DNA from: an uncultured Clostridia bacterium | Lineage (GTDB): Bacteria; Bacillota; Clostridia; TANB77; CAG-508 | DNA: 48,356 nucleotides | Assembly: GCA_947599825.1 (NCBI GenBank) | Contig: CANQFS010000007.1 | Span: forward strand, 1-48,356 | Reading direction: 5' to 3' | Shown: piece after piece, positions 31,606-41,400 of the stretch | Position numbering within the stretch: the stretch's first letter is position 1 | Layout of the letters: each line of letters starts with the position of its first letter | Position numbers and translations under genes: made by a program | Notes under the pieces: generated by a model | Seen by the model: only the letters and a program-made list of their open reading frames with translations | Database searches by the model: none | Told to the model about the DNA's origin: nothing

Positions 31606-33933
31606 ATGTTATGTTCAATTTGTAATAAAAATACAGCAGTTATTTTTATTAATAAACAAATGCCTGATAATTCTATTGCTACTGAGGGTTTATGCTATGA
31701 ATGTGCAAAGAAAAAAGGTGTAAATCCATTAGATGCTTTAGCAAAACAGGCAAATATTTCAGATGAAGATATAAAAAATATGACAGATCAATTAGAAAAT
31801 ATGCTTCAAGACATGTCTTCTAATATGGATATAGATGCTAGTTTTTCTATAGAACCTTTAAATGGCGAAACTGAAGATGGTATGCAGTCTCCAAATGCTA
31901 TTCCTCTTGGTGCTATTTTTTCTAATATTTTGGGAAATTCACAAGATGGAACTGCAGATTCTAGTTCTTCTAGCAGTGAAAAGAAAAAAGTAAAAGTAGA
32001 TAAAAAGCCAAAAGATAAAAAGAAGAAGGCTTTAGATACTTTTGGAACTAACTTAACAAACAAAGCAAAGAACAATGAAATTGATATGGTTGTTGGTAGA
32101 AATAAAGAAATTCAAAGAATGATTCAAATTTTAAATAGACGTTCTAAAAATAACCCTTGTTTAATTGGTGAGCCTGGTGTTGGTAAAACTGCTATTGCAC
32201 AAGGCTTAGCCTTAAAAATTGCAGCAGGTAGAGTTCCTGCTAAGTTACTAAATAAAGAGGTTTATCTTTTAGATATGACTGCTATTATTGCAGGAACCCA
32301 GTTTAGAGGTCAATTTGAAGCAAGAATGAAGTCTATTATGGACGAATGCAAAAGTCTTGGTAACATTATTTTAGTTATTGATGAAATTCACAATATTATT
32401 GGTGCTGGCGATGCAGAACATTCTATGAACGCTGCTAATATTTTAAAGCCTGCTCTTGCAAATGGTGAAATTCAATTAATTGGAACTACTACTTTAAAAG
32501 AATATCGCAAATACATAGAAAAGGATACTGCGTTAGAGCGTAGATTTCAACCTATTATTGTAGAAGAACCTTCTATTTCTGATTCTATTGATATTTTAGA
32601 GGGTATTAAGAAATATTATGAAGATTTCCACAAAGTTAAAATTTCAACTGATGTTATTAAGCAAACTGTCATTATGTCTGAAAAGTATATTCACGACCGC
32701 TTCTTACCAGATAAGGCTATTGATATTTTGGACGAAGCTTGCTCTCGTATTAACTTAAATAACAAAGCATTGTATCAGTTAGAAGTATTGAAAAATGAAT
32801 TAAAAGCAGTTCAAGAAGAAAAAGAAGAAGCAGCGCAAGCAGATTCTACCGAAGACTACCAAAAGGCCGCAGAACTAAAGGCTAGAGAGTGTAGCTTAAT
32901 GGAGCAAATTGATAAAATTAATTCAACTTTAAAATTAACAGAACTTACTATTCAAGATATTGCAGAAGTTGTAGAAAGTTGGACTAAAATTCCTGTTAAG
33001 AAGATTACTGAGGAAGAAACTTTAAAACTTTTAAACTTAGAGCAAAATTTACACAAAAAAGTTATTGGTCAAAATGAGGCTATTGAGGCGGTTTCTCGTG
33101 CTATTCGTAGAAATCGTGCAGGTTTAAAAAGCACCAAACGTCCTCCTTCTTTCATTTTTGTTGGACCTACTGGTGTTGGTAAAACTGAACTTGCAAAGAG
33201 TTTAGCTTACGAAATGTTTGGAGATGAAAATTCTATTATTCGTGTAGATATGTCTGAATATATGGAAAGTCACTCTACTTCTAAGCTAATTGGTTCTCCT
33301 CCAGGCTATGTTGGCTATGATGATGCAGGTCAATTAACTGAAAAGGTAAAGAGAAAACCTTATTCTATTGTTTTACTTGATGAAATTGAGAAGGCTCACC
33401 CTGATGTATTTAATATTCTTCTTCAAGTATTAGATGATGGAAGATTAACGGATAACCAAGGAAATACTGTTTCTTTTGAAAATACTATTATTATAATGAC
33501 TTCTAATGCAGGTTCTAACTTAAATACTAATTCTATTGGTTTTGGTGGTAATAGCATTTCTAATAAAGGCAAAGTATTAGATGCCTTAAAGCAAAGCTTC
33601 CGCCCTGAGTTTTTAAACAGAGTTGATGAAATTGTAGTATTTGAGCCATTAAACAAAGAACAATTATTACAAATTGTTGATTTAATGTTAGAGGATACTA
33701 AAAAAGCCTTAGATGATAAAAATATTGTATTAGAAATGACGCAAGATGCAAAAGAATATTTACTTGAAAAAGGAACTGATTTAAAATATGGTGCAAGACC
33801 TTTAAGGCGTGCTATTCAACGTTATTTGGAAGATGAATTATCAGACAAAATTTTAAGACAAGAATTAAAAAACGGTCAAAAAGTTGTAGTATCTAGTGAT
33901 ACTGAGAAATTGTTATTTTCTGTAGAAGAGTAG
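31606..33933 (+). CDS. clpE: ClpE-type AAA+ unfoldase with N-terminal zinc finger
   Basis: A 775-residue Hsp100 ATPase that unfolds proteins for ClpP. The N-terminus is a four-cysteine zinc finger (CSICNK ... CYECAKK) in place of the ClpN repeats of ClpC, the architecture of Bacillus ClpE. After an acidic and a Lys-rich linker comes AAA1 with GEPGVGKT and VIDEIHNIIGAG. A UVR-like coiled coil follows (EDYQKAAELKARECSLMEQI), then AAA2 with VGPTGVGKT, LLDEIEKAHPDV and the C-terminal FRPEFLNRVDEIVVF and YGARPLRRAIQ. The ribosome site is AAGGAGG. It is a single gene; whether it is heat-inducible cannot be seen, since no CtsR site was found. Confidence 0.93.
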   Translation: MLCSICNKNTAVIFINKQMPDNSIATEGLCYECAKKKGVNPLDALAKQANISDEDIKNMTDQLENMLQDMSSNMDIDASFSIEPLNGETEDGMQSPNAIPLGAIFSNILGNSQDGTADSSSSSSEKKKVKVDKKPKDKKKKALDTFGTNLTNKAKNNEIDMVVGRNKEIQRMIQILNRRSKNNPCLIGEPGVGKTAIAQGLALKIAAGRVPAKLLNKEVYLLDMTAIIAGTQFRGQFEARMKSIMDECKSLGNIILVIDEIHNIIGAGDAEHSMNAANILKPALANGEIQLIGTTTLKEYRKYIEKDTALERRFQPIIVEEPSISDSIDILEGIKKYYEDFHKVKISTDVIKQTVIMSEKYIHDRFLPDKAIDILDEACSRINLNNKALYQLEVLKNELKAVQEEKEEAAQADSTEDYQKAAELKARECSLMEQIDKINSTLKLTELTIQDIAEVVESWTKIPVKKITEEETLKLLNLEQNLHKKVIGQNEAIEAVSRAIRRNRAGLKSTKRPPSFIFVGPTGVGKTELAKSLAYEMFGDENSIIRVDMSEYMESHSTSKLIGSPPGYVGYDDAGQLTEKVKRKPYSIVLLDEIEKAHPDVFNILLQVLDDGRLTDNQGNTVSFENTIIIMTSNAGSNLNTNSIGFGGNSISNKGKVLDALKQSFRPEFLNRVDEIVVFEPLNKEQLLQIVDLMLEDTKKALDDKNIVLEMTQDAKEYLLEKGTDLKYGARPLRRAIQRYLEDELSDKILRQELKNGQKVVVSSDTEKLLFSVEE

Positions 33934-34021
33934 TAAGTAAAATTTATTTTTTACATTGTATGATAAAATAACAATTTTTAGTAAAAAAACGTACTAATCG
34001 ATGTACTATAGGAGGACTTAT

Positions 34022-34612
34022 ATGGCAAAACACATACCTAATATGCTAACTATTTTAAGATTTATATTAATTCCATTTATTGTAGTTTTTATTGCTTTTA
34101 ATAATTATATTGCTGCTTTTGTTGTTCTTACTATATCTGGAATTACTGATATTTTAGATGGTTTTATTGCAAGAAAATTTAATTTTATTACGAATTTTGG
34201 AAAGTTAATTGACCCTCTTGCTGACAAAACAACTCAAATTTCTGTTTTAGTAACATTGGCTTTTAAAGATATTATTCCATTTTGGATTTTAATTATTGTA
34301 TTTTTAAAAGAATTTTTAATGATTGCCGGTGCTTCTTTCCTTTATGGAAAGGAATTAGTTGTTTCTAGCAAATGGTATGGAAAACTTACTACAGTGTTAT
34401 TCTATGTTGCAATTGTATCTTCTTTCTTCATTTGCACGTGGAATGCTCCACTAGTAGGCCACCCAGAATATTCTACGCCAATGCTTCCACATTTTGATAC
34501 TTATATTTATTATTTAGCTTTGGTATCTACTATTTTTTCTTTAGTTATGTATTTCCAAGCATTTTATCGCCAAGGCTACTTGAAGAAAGAGAATTTAAAG
34601 ATTAAAAATTAA
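34022..34612 (+). CDS. pgsA: CDP-diacylglycerol-glycerol-3-phosphate phosphatidyltransferase
   Basis: A 196-residue integral membrane enzyme that makes phosphatidylglycerol phosphate. The CDP-alcohol phosphotransferase motif is complete: DILDGFIARKF followed by FGKLIDPLADK. The N-terminus HIPNMLTILRFILIP is typical, with about five further helices. I chose the ATG at 34022, preceded by TAGGAGG; a start seven codons earlier has no ribosome site. It follows clpE by about 90 bases and may be partly cotranscribed. A terminator hairpin follows immediately. Confidence 0.93.
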   Translation: MAKHIPNMLTILRFILIPFIVVFIAFNNYIAAFVVLTISGITDILDGFIARKFNFITNFGKLIDPLADKTTQISVLVTLAFKDIIPFWILIIVFLKEFLMIAGASFLYGKELVVSSKWYGKLTTVLFYVAIVSSFFICTWNAPLVGHPEYSTPMLPHFDTYIYYLALVSTIFSLVMYFQAFYRQGYLKKENLKIKN

Positions 34613-34650
34613 AAAAATGCTATCAACTATGGTAGCATTTTAATTTTTTT
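34613..34650 (+). terminator. pgsA terminator
   Basis: AAATGCTA / TAGCATTT stem with a short loop, followed by TAATTTTTTT, directly after the stop. Confidence 0.75.
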
Positions 34651-34680
34651 ATTATGTTTAAATTTTTAGTCTTTATTTTT

Positions 34681-34711
34681 GGAAAGATTTGGACGCGTCC
34701 CAAATCTTTCC
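34681..34711. repeat. ACGCGT palindromic repeat, copy 5 (solitary)
   Basis: Identical to copies 2 and 4, but without a partner. It lies between the convergent pgsA and cwlD genes, five bases from the cwlD stop, where it may serve as its terminator. Confidence 0.9.
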
Positions 34712-34716
34712 ATTTC

Positions 34717-35433
34717 TTATTTATTTTCATAAAAGTAATCTATTATACCGTTATAAATTCCCCATGCTAGCTTATCTTGATACTCATCTGTTAGTAATAG
34801 TTGCTCTTCTTCTGGGTTAGATAAGAAGCCACATTCTACTATGGAAATTGGTATTTCTACATGCTTAATTATATATACGTTATCTAATTTCATTGCTACT
34901 CTTTTGTTTTCTTTTTGTATAGCATCATTTAAATTTTCTTGCAGACTTTTTGCAAGTTTTATGCTTTTTTCGTCTGTTTCTTTATAAAAGCATTGCCAAC
35001 CCCAATATTGCCCTTGTGGTATTTTATTTAAATGGATAGAAATAAATAAATCCGCAGAAGATTCATTTCCAATTTTTACTCTATTATGAATATCTGATAC
35101 TTTCTTTTGTTTTAGTGTTTTACTATCTAAATCATAAATTGCATTTTCGTCACTTCTTGTTAGTATAACTGTGCTTCCTGATTGTTCTAATAGTGTTTGC
35201 AACTTTAATGCTATTTTTAAGTTTGTTTCTGCTTCTGTTGTTCCATTACTACTTTGTGCTCCTTCATCTGGTACTCCATGCCCTGCATCTATTACAATTA
35301 CTTTATTGCTTACTGGCAGTGCTACTGTTGGCACTGTTTCTTTTATTTGTGCCTTTTGAAAAGTAAATGCAAAAACAGAAATGGTAACAAGTGACATTAC
35401 AATTAAAATTCTTTTTTTATCTATAACAACCAT
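34717..35433 (-). CDS. cwlD: N-acetylmuramoyl-L-alanine amidase, CwlD type
   Basis: A 238-residue amidase_3 enzyme with an N-terminal membrane helix (ILIVMSLVTISVFAFTF). The zinc site is visible: VIDAGHGVPDEGA (first His), the Glu in TEAETNLKIALKL, DLFISIHLNK (second His) and the C-terminal catalytic IVECGFLSNPEEEQLL. CwlD removes peptides to make muramic-delta-lactam in the spore cortex, which needs a GerS-type partner in clostridia; a GerS-like gene is at 19.3 kb. It is the last gene of the Ig-like/CmpB/GGDEF/cwlD strand cluster. Its ribosome site AAGGGGAG lies inside a hairpin (35434-35480), suggesting control of its expression. Confidence 0.85.
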   Translation of the reverse strand: MVVIDKKRILIVMSLVTISVFAFTFQKAQIKETVPTVALPVSNKVIVIDAGHGVPDEGAQSSNGTTEAETNLKIALKLQTLLEQSGSTVILTRSDENAIYDLDSKTLKQKKVSDIHNRVKIGNESSADLFISIHLNKIPQGQYWGWQCFYKETDEKSIKLAKSLQENLNDAIQKENKRVAMKLDNVYIIKHVEIPISIVECGFLSNPEEEQLLLTDEYQDKLAWGIYNGIIDYFYENK

Positions 35434-35480
35434 AAAAAAACTCCCCTTTAATATTTTATATATCTTATGAGAGTTTTTTT
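35434..35480 (-). promoter_or_regulatory. Hairpin overlapping the cwlD ribosome site
   Basis: Minus strand: AAAAAAACTC (35471-35480) pairs with GAGTTTTTTT (35434-35443), just before the ATG. The right arm contains the last bases of the AAGGGGAG ribosome site and ends in a T7 run, so it may work as a terminator for the GGDEF transcript or as a translational lock on cwlD. Confidence 0.5.
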
Positions 35481-35511
35481 ATTTTATTCTTTATATTATT
35501 ATTTTTTATTT

Positions 35512-36450
35512 TTATTTACTTTCATAATGCTTTCTTCTATCTATTACATAGGTGCTTCCTTGTATTGTTTTAGCCAAGTGTTTTACGCCAGCTCCTGCTT
35601 CTCCTATTTCTAGTACATTATGAAATCTTCCTTCTTCTACTTCTACAACTCCAATAGAAATTGATGTTAATGGAAATTGCTCCATTACTCCTTTTCTATT
35701 TTCTACTTCTATGTATCCTTTTTGGCTATCTTCTTCTGTGAAATATTTTAATACATTTGCATCAAAGTCAGCAATAATATTTTGACATATTTTTTCATAG
35801 TCTGTTTTTGATATAATTGCAACAAAATCGTCGCCTCCAATATGCCCTACGAAACTGTCTTCATATTCGTCAGTGTGAACATTTTTTAAAATGGTTTTTG
35901 CTGTGAATTTTATAATTTCGTCACCTTTTAAGAATCCATATACGTCATTATAGGCTTTGAAATTGTCTAAATCTAAGTACATCATAGCAAAGGTTTCTTT
36001 TGCTAAAAAACGCTTTTTCATTTCTGCTTGTATTTGCACGTTTCCTGGAAGCCCTGTTAGTGGACTTACTCTTCTATTAATATATATTAGCTTTAATATG
36101 TTTTTTATTGTGTAATATAGATATTCTTCATCTATTGGGTGTTTTATGTAATGAGCAATGCATAGTTTTAACATATTTAAACGGTGTTCATGATCATTAT
36201 TTGAAGATAGAATGATGATAGGAGTAATGCTGTTGTCTTCATCTTGCTTTATTTTTTGACACATTTCTAAAATGTCTTCTTTTATGGTGTCTTCATTTAT
36301 AATGATAAGTGATGGTATATTTTTTAGTGCTATTTCTAATTTGTCTGTAGCAACACTTGTAAAACGATATTCCTTATCATTTTTAAATATTCTTTTTAAG
36401 GTTTCTTTTAATTCTTTATCTTCATCTATTAAATAAATCTCTTGTACCAT
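35512..36450 (-). CDS. Receiver-GGDEF protein, probable diguanylate cyclase
   Basis: A 312-residue cytoplasmic protein. Residues 1-120 look like a receiver domain: acidic pair in LIDEDKE, IIILSS and a Lys in YIKHPI are in place, but the phosphoacceptor position reads LIIINED, so the usual Asp appears replaced by Asn. The GGDEF domain follows: SPLTGLPGN, DLDNFKAYNDVYGFLKGDE and the active-site HIGGDDF, then SISIGV. The catalytic motif is intact; I do not see the RxxD inhibitory site before it. It follows the CmpB-like gene by 2 bases (operon) and precedes cwlD. It probably makes cyclic-di-GMP, opposing the HD-GYP protein. Confidence 0.85.
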   Translation of the reverse strand: MVQEIYLIDEDKELKETLKRIFKNDKEYRFTSVATDKLEIALKNIPSLIIINEDTIKEDILEMCQKIKQDEDNSITPIIILSSNNDHEHRLNMLKLCIAHYIKHPIDEEYLYYTIKNILKLIYINRRVSPLTGLPGNVQIQAEMKKRFLAKETFAMMYLDLDNFKAYNDVYGFLKGDEIIKFTAKTILKNVHTDEYEDSFVGHIGGDDFVAIISKTDYEKICQNIIADFDANVLKYFTEEDSQKGYIEVENRKGVMEQFPLTSISIGVVEVEEGRFHNVLEIGEAGAGVKHLAKTIQGSTYVIDRRKHYESK

Positions 36451-36452
36451 AT

Positions 36453-37277
36453 TTACTCCTTGTTTTCGCTCTTGTTATTTTTTCTTATTTTTGTAATATC
36501 TATTTTTTGACTTAAAAAGTTACTAATTGCTTCTGACTTCATACTTGGAAAAGCCTTTTTTAAACGATTTGCTTGTTTGTATATACGGATTTTTAGCTTT
36601 TCTTCTTTTTGCTTTAATTCTTGAATTATATTTTCTATATTTTCAATGCTACTTTTTTCAATGGCTGCAACTTTTGGCTTATTTTTGTCGTTTAATTCTT
36701 TTAGCTCTTTTACTTTTTCTTTTATATTATCTCCTAGTTCATTGATTTTTGTAAGCATTGATTGGAAGTTGGTAATTGCAATTATACTGAAAACTAAGTC
36801 TACAGATATTGCAATTCCTATGATAATATTAATATAAAGTAAAATTGCTATTGGAATCATAGTAATATATTTTTCTATGAATGGGTGTATAATACAAATG
36901 AATAATACCCCTAATATTCCCCAAAAAAGTGAGTTCTTTAAGCATACTCTTCCTTGAAAGTTAAATTTTAAGTGAGAGTAGTCCCAATATTTGGTTTTAA
37001 ATACTTTTTCTAAAAATACTCCTACTAAATATTCCCATATAGATAAGATAAAGAATGCTGCTATAAATAGTAAAATTGGTTTTTCTTTTAGAAAACTTAA
37101 ACAAAGTAGCATAATTAGTGCTCCAAATCCATATATTGGACAAAATGGTCCATATAGGAAACCACTATTTACAAATTTCTTTTGTTCTACTGTTTTACAT
37201 ACAGATTCTAGTACCCAACCTGCAAAAGAATATAATATAAGATATGTGCAAAAATATATAATTGTATCTGTGTTCAT
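36453..37277 (-). CDS. CmpB-like multi-pass membrane protein (DUF1113-type)
   Basis: A 274-residue protein with about six membrane helices in the first 180 residues. The signature GWVLESVCKTVEQKKFVNSG, then FLYGPFCPIYGFGAL and WEYLVGVFLEKVFKTKYWDYS, RVCLKNSLFWG fits the family named putative ABC-transporter type IV/CmpB, widespread in Clostridia and of unknown role. A charged coiled-coil tail of about 95 residues follows (IKEKVKELKELNDKNKP...). It lies between the Ig-like membrane protein (18 bases) and the GGDEF gene (2 bases), so the three are very likely one operon. Confidence 0.8.
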   Translation of the reverse strand: MNTDTIIYFCTYLILYSFAGWVLESVCKTVEQKKFVNSGFLYGPFCPIYGFGALIMLLCLSFLKEKPILLFIAAFFILSIWEYLVGVFLEKVFKTKYWDYSHLKFNFQGRVCLKNSLFWGILGVLFICIIHPFIEKYITMIPIAILLYINIIIGIAISVDLVFSIIAITNFQSMLTKINELGDNIKEKVKELKELNDKNKPKVAAIEKSSIENIENIIQELKQKEEKLKIRIYKQANRLKKAFPSMKSEAISNFLSQKIDITKIRKNNKSENKE

Positions 37278-37295
37278 TATTTTCCCTCTTTTAGT

Positions 37296-38216
37296 TTAAA
37301 TTGTTGCTTCTCCTGAAACTTCTACTTCTAATCCACTAATATTATATGCTTTAATTGTTATTTTATTTTCCCCTTGCTCTAATGGTTGTGTAATTTTTAG
37401 TTCTTTTCTATTTAAAGGTGTTCCTGTATTTTGTGGATCTGTTGAATGTTCTATACCATTTAATGTATACTCAATTTTTTGAATTCCTTCTTCATCAGTT
37501 ACTGTTATTATTAGATTTGTTCCATCTTTTCCTAATTCAATTTTTGGTTTTTTTACTCCTTTAAATACTTGTTCTTTTGTTGCTTCATTTCCTGCTTTGT
37601 CGACTGCTACTATGGTTAATGTGTTTTCACCTTTTAATATGTCTATTTTTTCTTCTATTTGTTGTAAAGAGTCTTCTCTTACTTGTACTGTTGTTTCGTC
37701 TTCATCGTTCCAATAGTATATTATATATGCTAGTTCAGTTTCATCTTTTGCTACTATTTTTACTTTTGAGCTTTCTACTAGTAATTCTATTTCTGGATTT
37801 GTTACATCACCTTCTGGTAATGTATAGGTATTTTGGTAAGTTGTTGTTTTGTTATTAATATCTGTTACTTTTAATACAAAGTTATTTGTTCCTTTTGGCA
37901 ATGAAATTGTTTCTTGTAATTCTGTTCTACCCATTCCTTGTAAAACTGTTTCTGTACTTTGATTCCATGAATATACAATTTTATCTATAATTTTGTCGTG
38001 TGCTATGTTTATTTTTAATACCGCTCCTTCTTGTAATATTTCTACTACTGGAAGTGTTTGACCTTCTTGCTTGTTTTTTAGCATATTAAAACCAGCCACT
38101 CCTGCTAATATTAGTCCAAATACTATGCAAAGAATAGCAAATATTATGAAAATAGTTTTTAGTTCTAAAGGTCCACCTTTTCTTTTTTTATTATCCATAT
38201 ATAATATTTGATTCAT
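37296..38216 (-). CDS. Membrane-anchored protein with Ig-like repeats
   Basis: A 306-residue protein. A short basic cytoplasmic start is followed by one membrane helix (IFIIFAILCIVFGLILAGVAGFNML), then three extracytoplasmic Ig-like beta domains: residues about 60-135, 135-215 and 215-306. Each has the pattern ...I.Y.WN....E.......L..G.N...V.V.D..GN..., as in VLKVTDINNKTT, LTIVAVDKAGNEAT and ITIKAYNISGLE. No enzymatic motif is present. It is probably a surface sensor or adhesive stalk and, as first gene of the operon with the CmpB-like and GGDEF proteins, might be the extracellular input. The ribosome site is AGGGGTGG; promoter TTTACT-17-TATAAT at 38271-38299. Confidence 0.75.
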   Translation of the reverse strand: MNQILYMDNKKRKGGPLELKTIFIIFAILCIVFGLILAGVAGFNMLKNKQEGQTLPVVEILQEGAVLKINIAHDKIIDKIVYSWNQSTETVLQGMGRTELQETISLPKGTNNFVLKVTDINNKTTTYQNTYTLPEGDVTNPEIELLVESSKVKIVAKDETELAYIIYYWNDEDETTVQVREDSLQQIEEKIDILKGENTLTIVAVDKAGNEATKEQVFKGVKKPKIELGKDGTNLIITVTDEEGIQKIEYTLNGIEHSTDPQNTGTPLNRKELKITQPLEQGENKITIKAYNISGLEVEVSGEATI

Positions 38217-38270
38217 TTATTTCCACCCCTATTATTATAAACCTAAAATGAACATTTTTAAACTGAAAAA

Positions 38271-38299
38271 ATTATATCATAAGCATTTTTTAAAGTAAA
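38271..38299 (-). promoter_or_regulatory. Promoter of the Ig-like/CmpB/GGDEF operon
   Basis: Minus strand: -35 TTTACT (38294-38299), 17 bases, -10 TATAAT (38271-38276). Confidence 0.5.
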
Positions 38300-38364
38300 C
38301 TATTTTGTATAAAATTGTAAAATTTTAGAAAACCCTTTGAATTACTGCATTTTTCAATAAATAT

Positions 38365-38418
38365 AGCGAGCCTCAGATTTTTGTTAAATTTTCATTTTAT
38401 AAAAATCTTAAACTCGCT
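38365..38418 (-). terminator. Long GCGAG-type terminator of the adhesin gene
   Basis: Minus strand: AGCGAGTTTAAGATTTTT pairs with AAAAATCTGAGGCTCGCT around an AT loop, about 20 bases after the adhesin stop. The base of the stem (GCGAG/CTCGC) is shared with 408-462 and 23974-24031. Confidence 0.6.
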
Positions 38419-38439
38419 TATTATAAAATATATTTTTTA

Positions 38440-41400
38440 TTATAAGATATATTTTTTAATTAGAACTGTGCCTGATGCTAAAATTCCTAATGAAATAGTA
38501 GTTACTATTATATATTGTGGATTAATTCCTAATCCTGTTTTTACTGATAAAATAACTGGTGCATCGTCTATGTCGTCTTCTTCTGGTTTCTTATTGTTTG
38601 GTGTTGAGTCTATGTCTGGTGTGTCGCTATCGTTTTTGTCTTTGCTAATTTCTGCTACATTTATTTTTTCTCCAAAGTTATTTTTTCCATTTATCCAGGT
38701 AAGTAGTACTTCTACTTCTGCTGTTTCTCCTGGTTGTAATAGAGTATCTTTTAATGCATCTGTTACTATTTTTCCGTCTGCTTCTTTCCAACTTGGGTTA
38801 TCTTCTGCTACAAATTTTAGTCCTTCTGGAATGTAGTCTGAAATTTCTGTTGCATATCCTGCAATTTCACCTTCATTTTTTACTCTTATTTTATAACGGA
38901 ATTTCACTACTACTTTGTTTAATCTACTTTCTTTGATTTCTACCTTTACTAGTTCTTCTGGATCATCTTCTGCTTTGTGTCCTGTTTGTGTTACTGTTTC
39001 TTTTCCTTCATCTATAACAATTGCTTCTGTTACCCATTTTCTTAATGATAAGTCAAAGTATTTTACTTTTACTTTTTCAATATCTTGGTCGTCTTCATCT
39101 TCTATCCATTTGTCTGGAGTAGAGTCGTTATCAATTACATCTTTTCCGTCTTTGTCTGAGTCATCTGAAATTTGAGCTTGGTTAATTAGAATTCTGTCTG
39201 ATGTATTTGGCTCTGTGACTTTAAATGCAATTTTTATATCACGATAGTCTGGCTCTTGCATGTTTTCTACATCAAATTTTGTTAATAGATTATCTCTTTG
39301 ATTTAAGTCTCCTTGCTCTTTTGATAGATAGTCTGTTTTTACAGATACTGCTTCTGAAACATTTTCTGTTTCTTCTCCGTTTTCATCTACCATAACCCAA
39401 CCATATTCTTTGTTTGTTTCATTTTCTGGTAAGAATTCTAAGCCTTCTGGTAAGTCGTCTTTTATTTCTTTTGCATAGCCGTCTTTGCTTCCTTCATTAT
39501 AGATTCTTAAAGTATATGTAACTATATTTCCGTTTTCCACTTCTACAGGCTCTTTTGTGTGTTCATAAGTGTATTTTCCGTCTTCTGTTACTGTGAATTT
39601 TGGAACTCTATTTGTTACTTCTGTATCATTTACTGCTGTAATGAATTTTCTTAGGGCTAGGTCAAAATATGTTAATTTTAGATGTTCTTTATCTATGTCG
39701 TCTTCTTTTTCGTTGTTATTGTCTGGTATAGAGTCTCTGTCTTCTACTTCGTTTCCAGTTTCATCACTGTCGTCTGAGATTTCTGCAATGTTTGTTATTA
39801 TTCCTGTATATGTGCTAGGTGCAACTACTTTGAATGCTACTTTTACGTCTTTGTAATCTGGTGATGTTTTGGTGCTATCAAATGGAGCTATTAGATTGCT
39901 TCCTTCTTCTTGTTCTTGTGTTTTTGATAGATAGTCTGTTGTAATTTTTACTGCTTTTGAAACATCTTCTGTTTTTTCTCCATTTTCGTCTAGCATAACC
40001 CATCTATATTCTTGATTTGTTGCATTCTCTGGTACAAATTCTAGACCTTCAGGAATGTTGTCTGTAATTTCTTTTGCATATCCTGCAATGTCGCCTTCGT
40101 TATAGATACGAATTGTATATTCTACAATGTCTGTAGTTTCTACTTCTATTGGTTCTTTGCTGTGTTCGTATATATAGTTTCCATTGCTGTCTTTTACGTT
40201 TGTGAATTTTGGAATTCTACTTGTTATAGGTGTATCATTTACTTGTGTGATGAATTTTCTTAATGCTAAGTCAAATTCTTCTAAGATTAGTTTTTCAAAG
40301 TCGTCATCGTCTTGTTGTCCTTGGTAGAAGTAATTTGCGTCGTTTAATACTGATTTATTGGTGTCGTTTCCTTTATAGTCTGGTAATTTTGTATCATCTG
40401 GTATATTTGCATTTTGCTTTTGTGAGTCTCTGTCTGTGACTTGTTTGCCCTCTGCATCTGTAAATCCTGTAATTTCTGCAATATTGGTGATTGTTTTTTC
40501 TAAGTTTTCTGTTGCTACTACTTTGCATTTGATTTTTAATTCTTTATAACTTAAGTTGTTTCCATCAAATGCTTTTATTAGATTATTTTCGTTTTCATCT
40601 GCGTAAATTCCATTTTCATCTTGTTTTTTTGCTAATATTGTTGTTGTTACTTTTCTTTGTCCTTCATCTAATACCCAGCCATATTTTGCATTAAAGTTAT
40701 CATTTATGAATTCTAATTGTGGTGGTAAGTAGTCTGTTACTTCACTTACGTATCCATCTAATTGCCCTTCATTATATATTCTAATTGTATATATTACAAT
40801 GTCTCCAACTGATACCCCTTGTGGGTTCTTTTGATGATTGTAGTTTGCTGTTGTTGCAGTTGCTTGTTTTAATAGTGTAAGGTCAATTGATGGTTCTCTT
40901 GTGTATGTATTTTCGTCTTTCTTTAATTCTTTGTCATTAATGCTTGTAACAAATTTTCTTAGTGCTAAGTCAAATGTTTTTCCTGGTATTAATAGTTCTT
41001 CGTAGTCGTCGTCATCTTCTACTCCTATACCTTCTGTTGGTTTTTGTGGAGTATAATTATTTCTTTGTTCTTCTTGTAAATTGTTTGGAATAGAATCGCG
41101 GTCCACAATTGTTTGATGGTCGCTATCTTTTGCTTCTGTGATTTCTGCTATGTTTTTTAATTTTTGCTCAGTAGATGAATTGGTTGCTATTACTTCGCAT
41201 TCTACTTGTAGGTCTTTGTATTGTACTTCTTGTCCACTAACATATGCATCGATTAATTCATCTGCTAATTTGGTAGAGGATATTATTCTTTCATTTCCAT
41301 TTTCTGTATGCCATTGATTATCAGTGTTAATTTGACTATTATCTTTTAATTTTAGCCCTTCTGGTAAGTAGTCTGTTACTTTTGTAGCATAACCACTAAT

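Noticed and set aside
27221-34711. Composite transposon bounded by ACGCGT repeats
   Set aside because: No transposase lies between copies and the enclosed genes are housekeeping; the repeats are better seen as REP-like elements.
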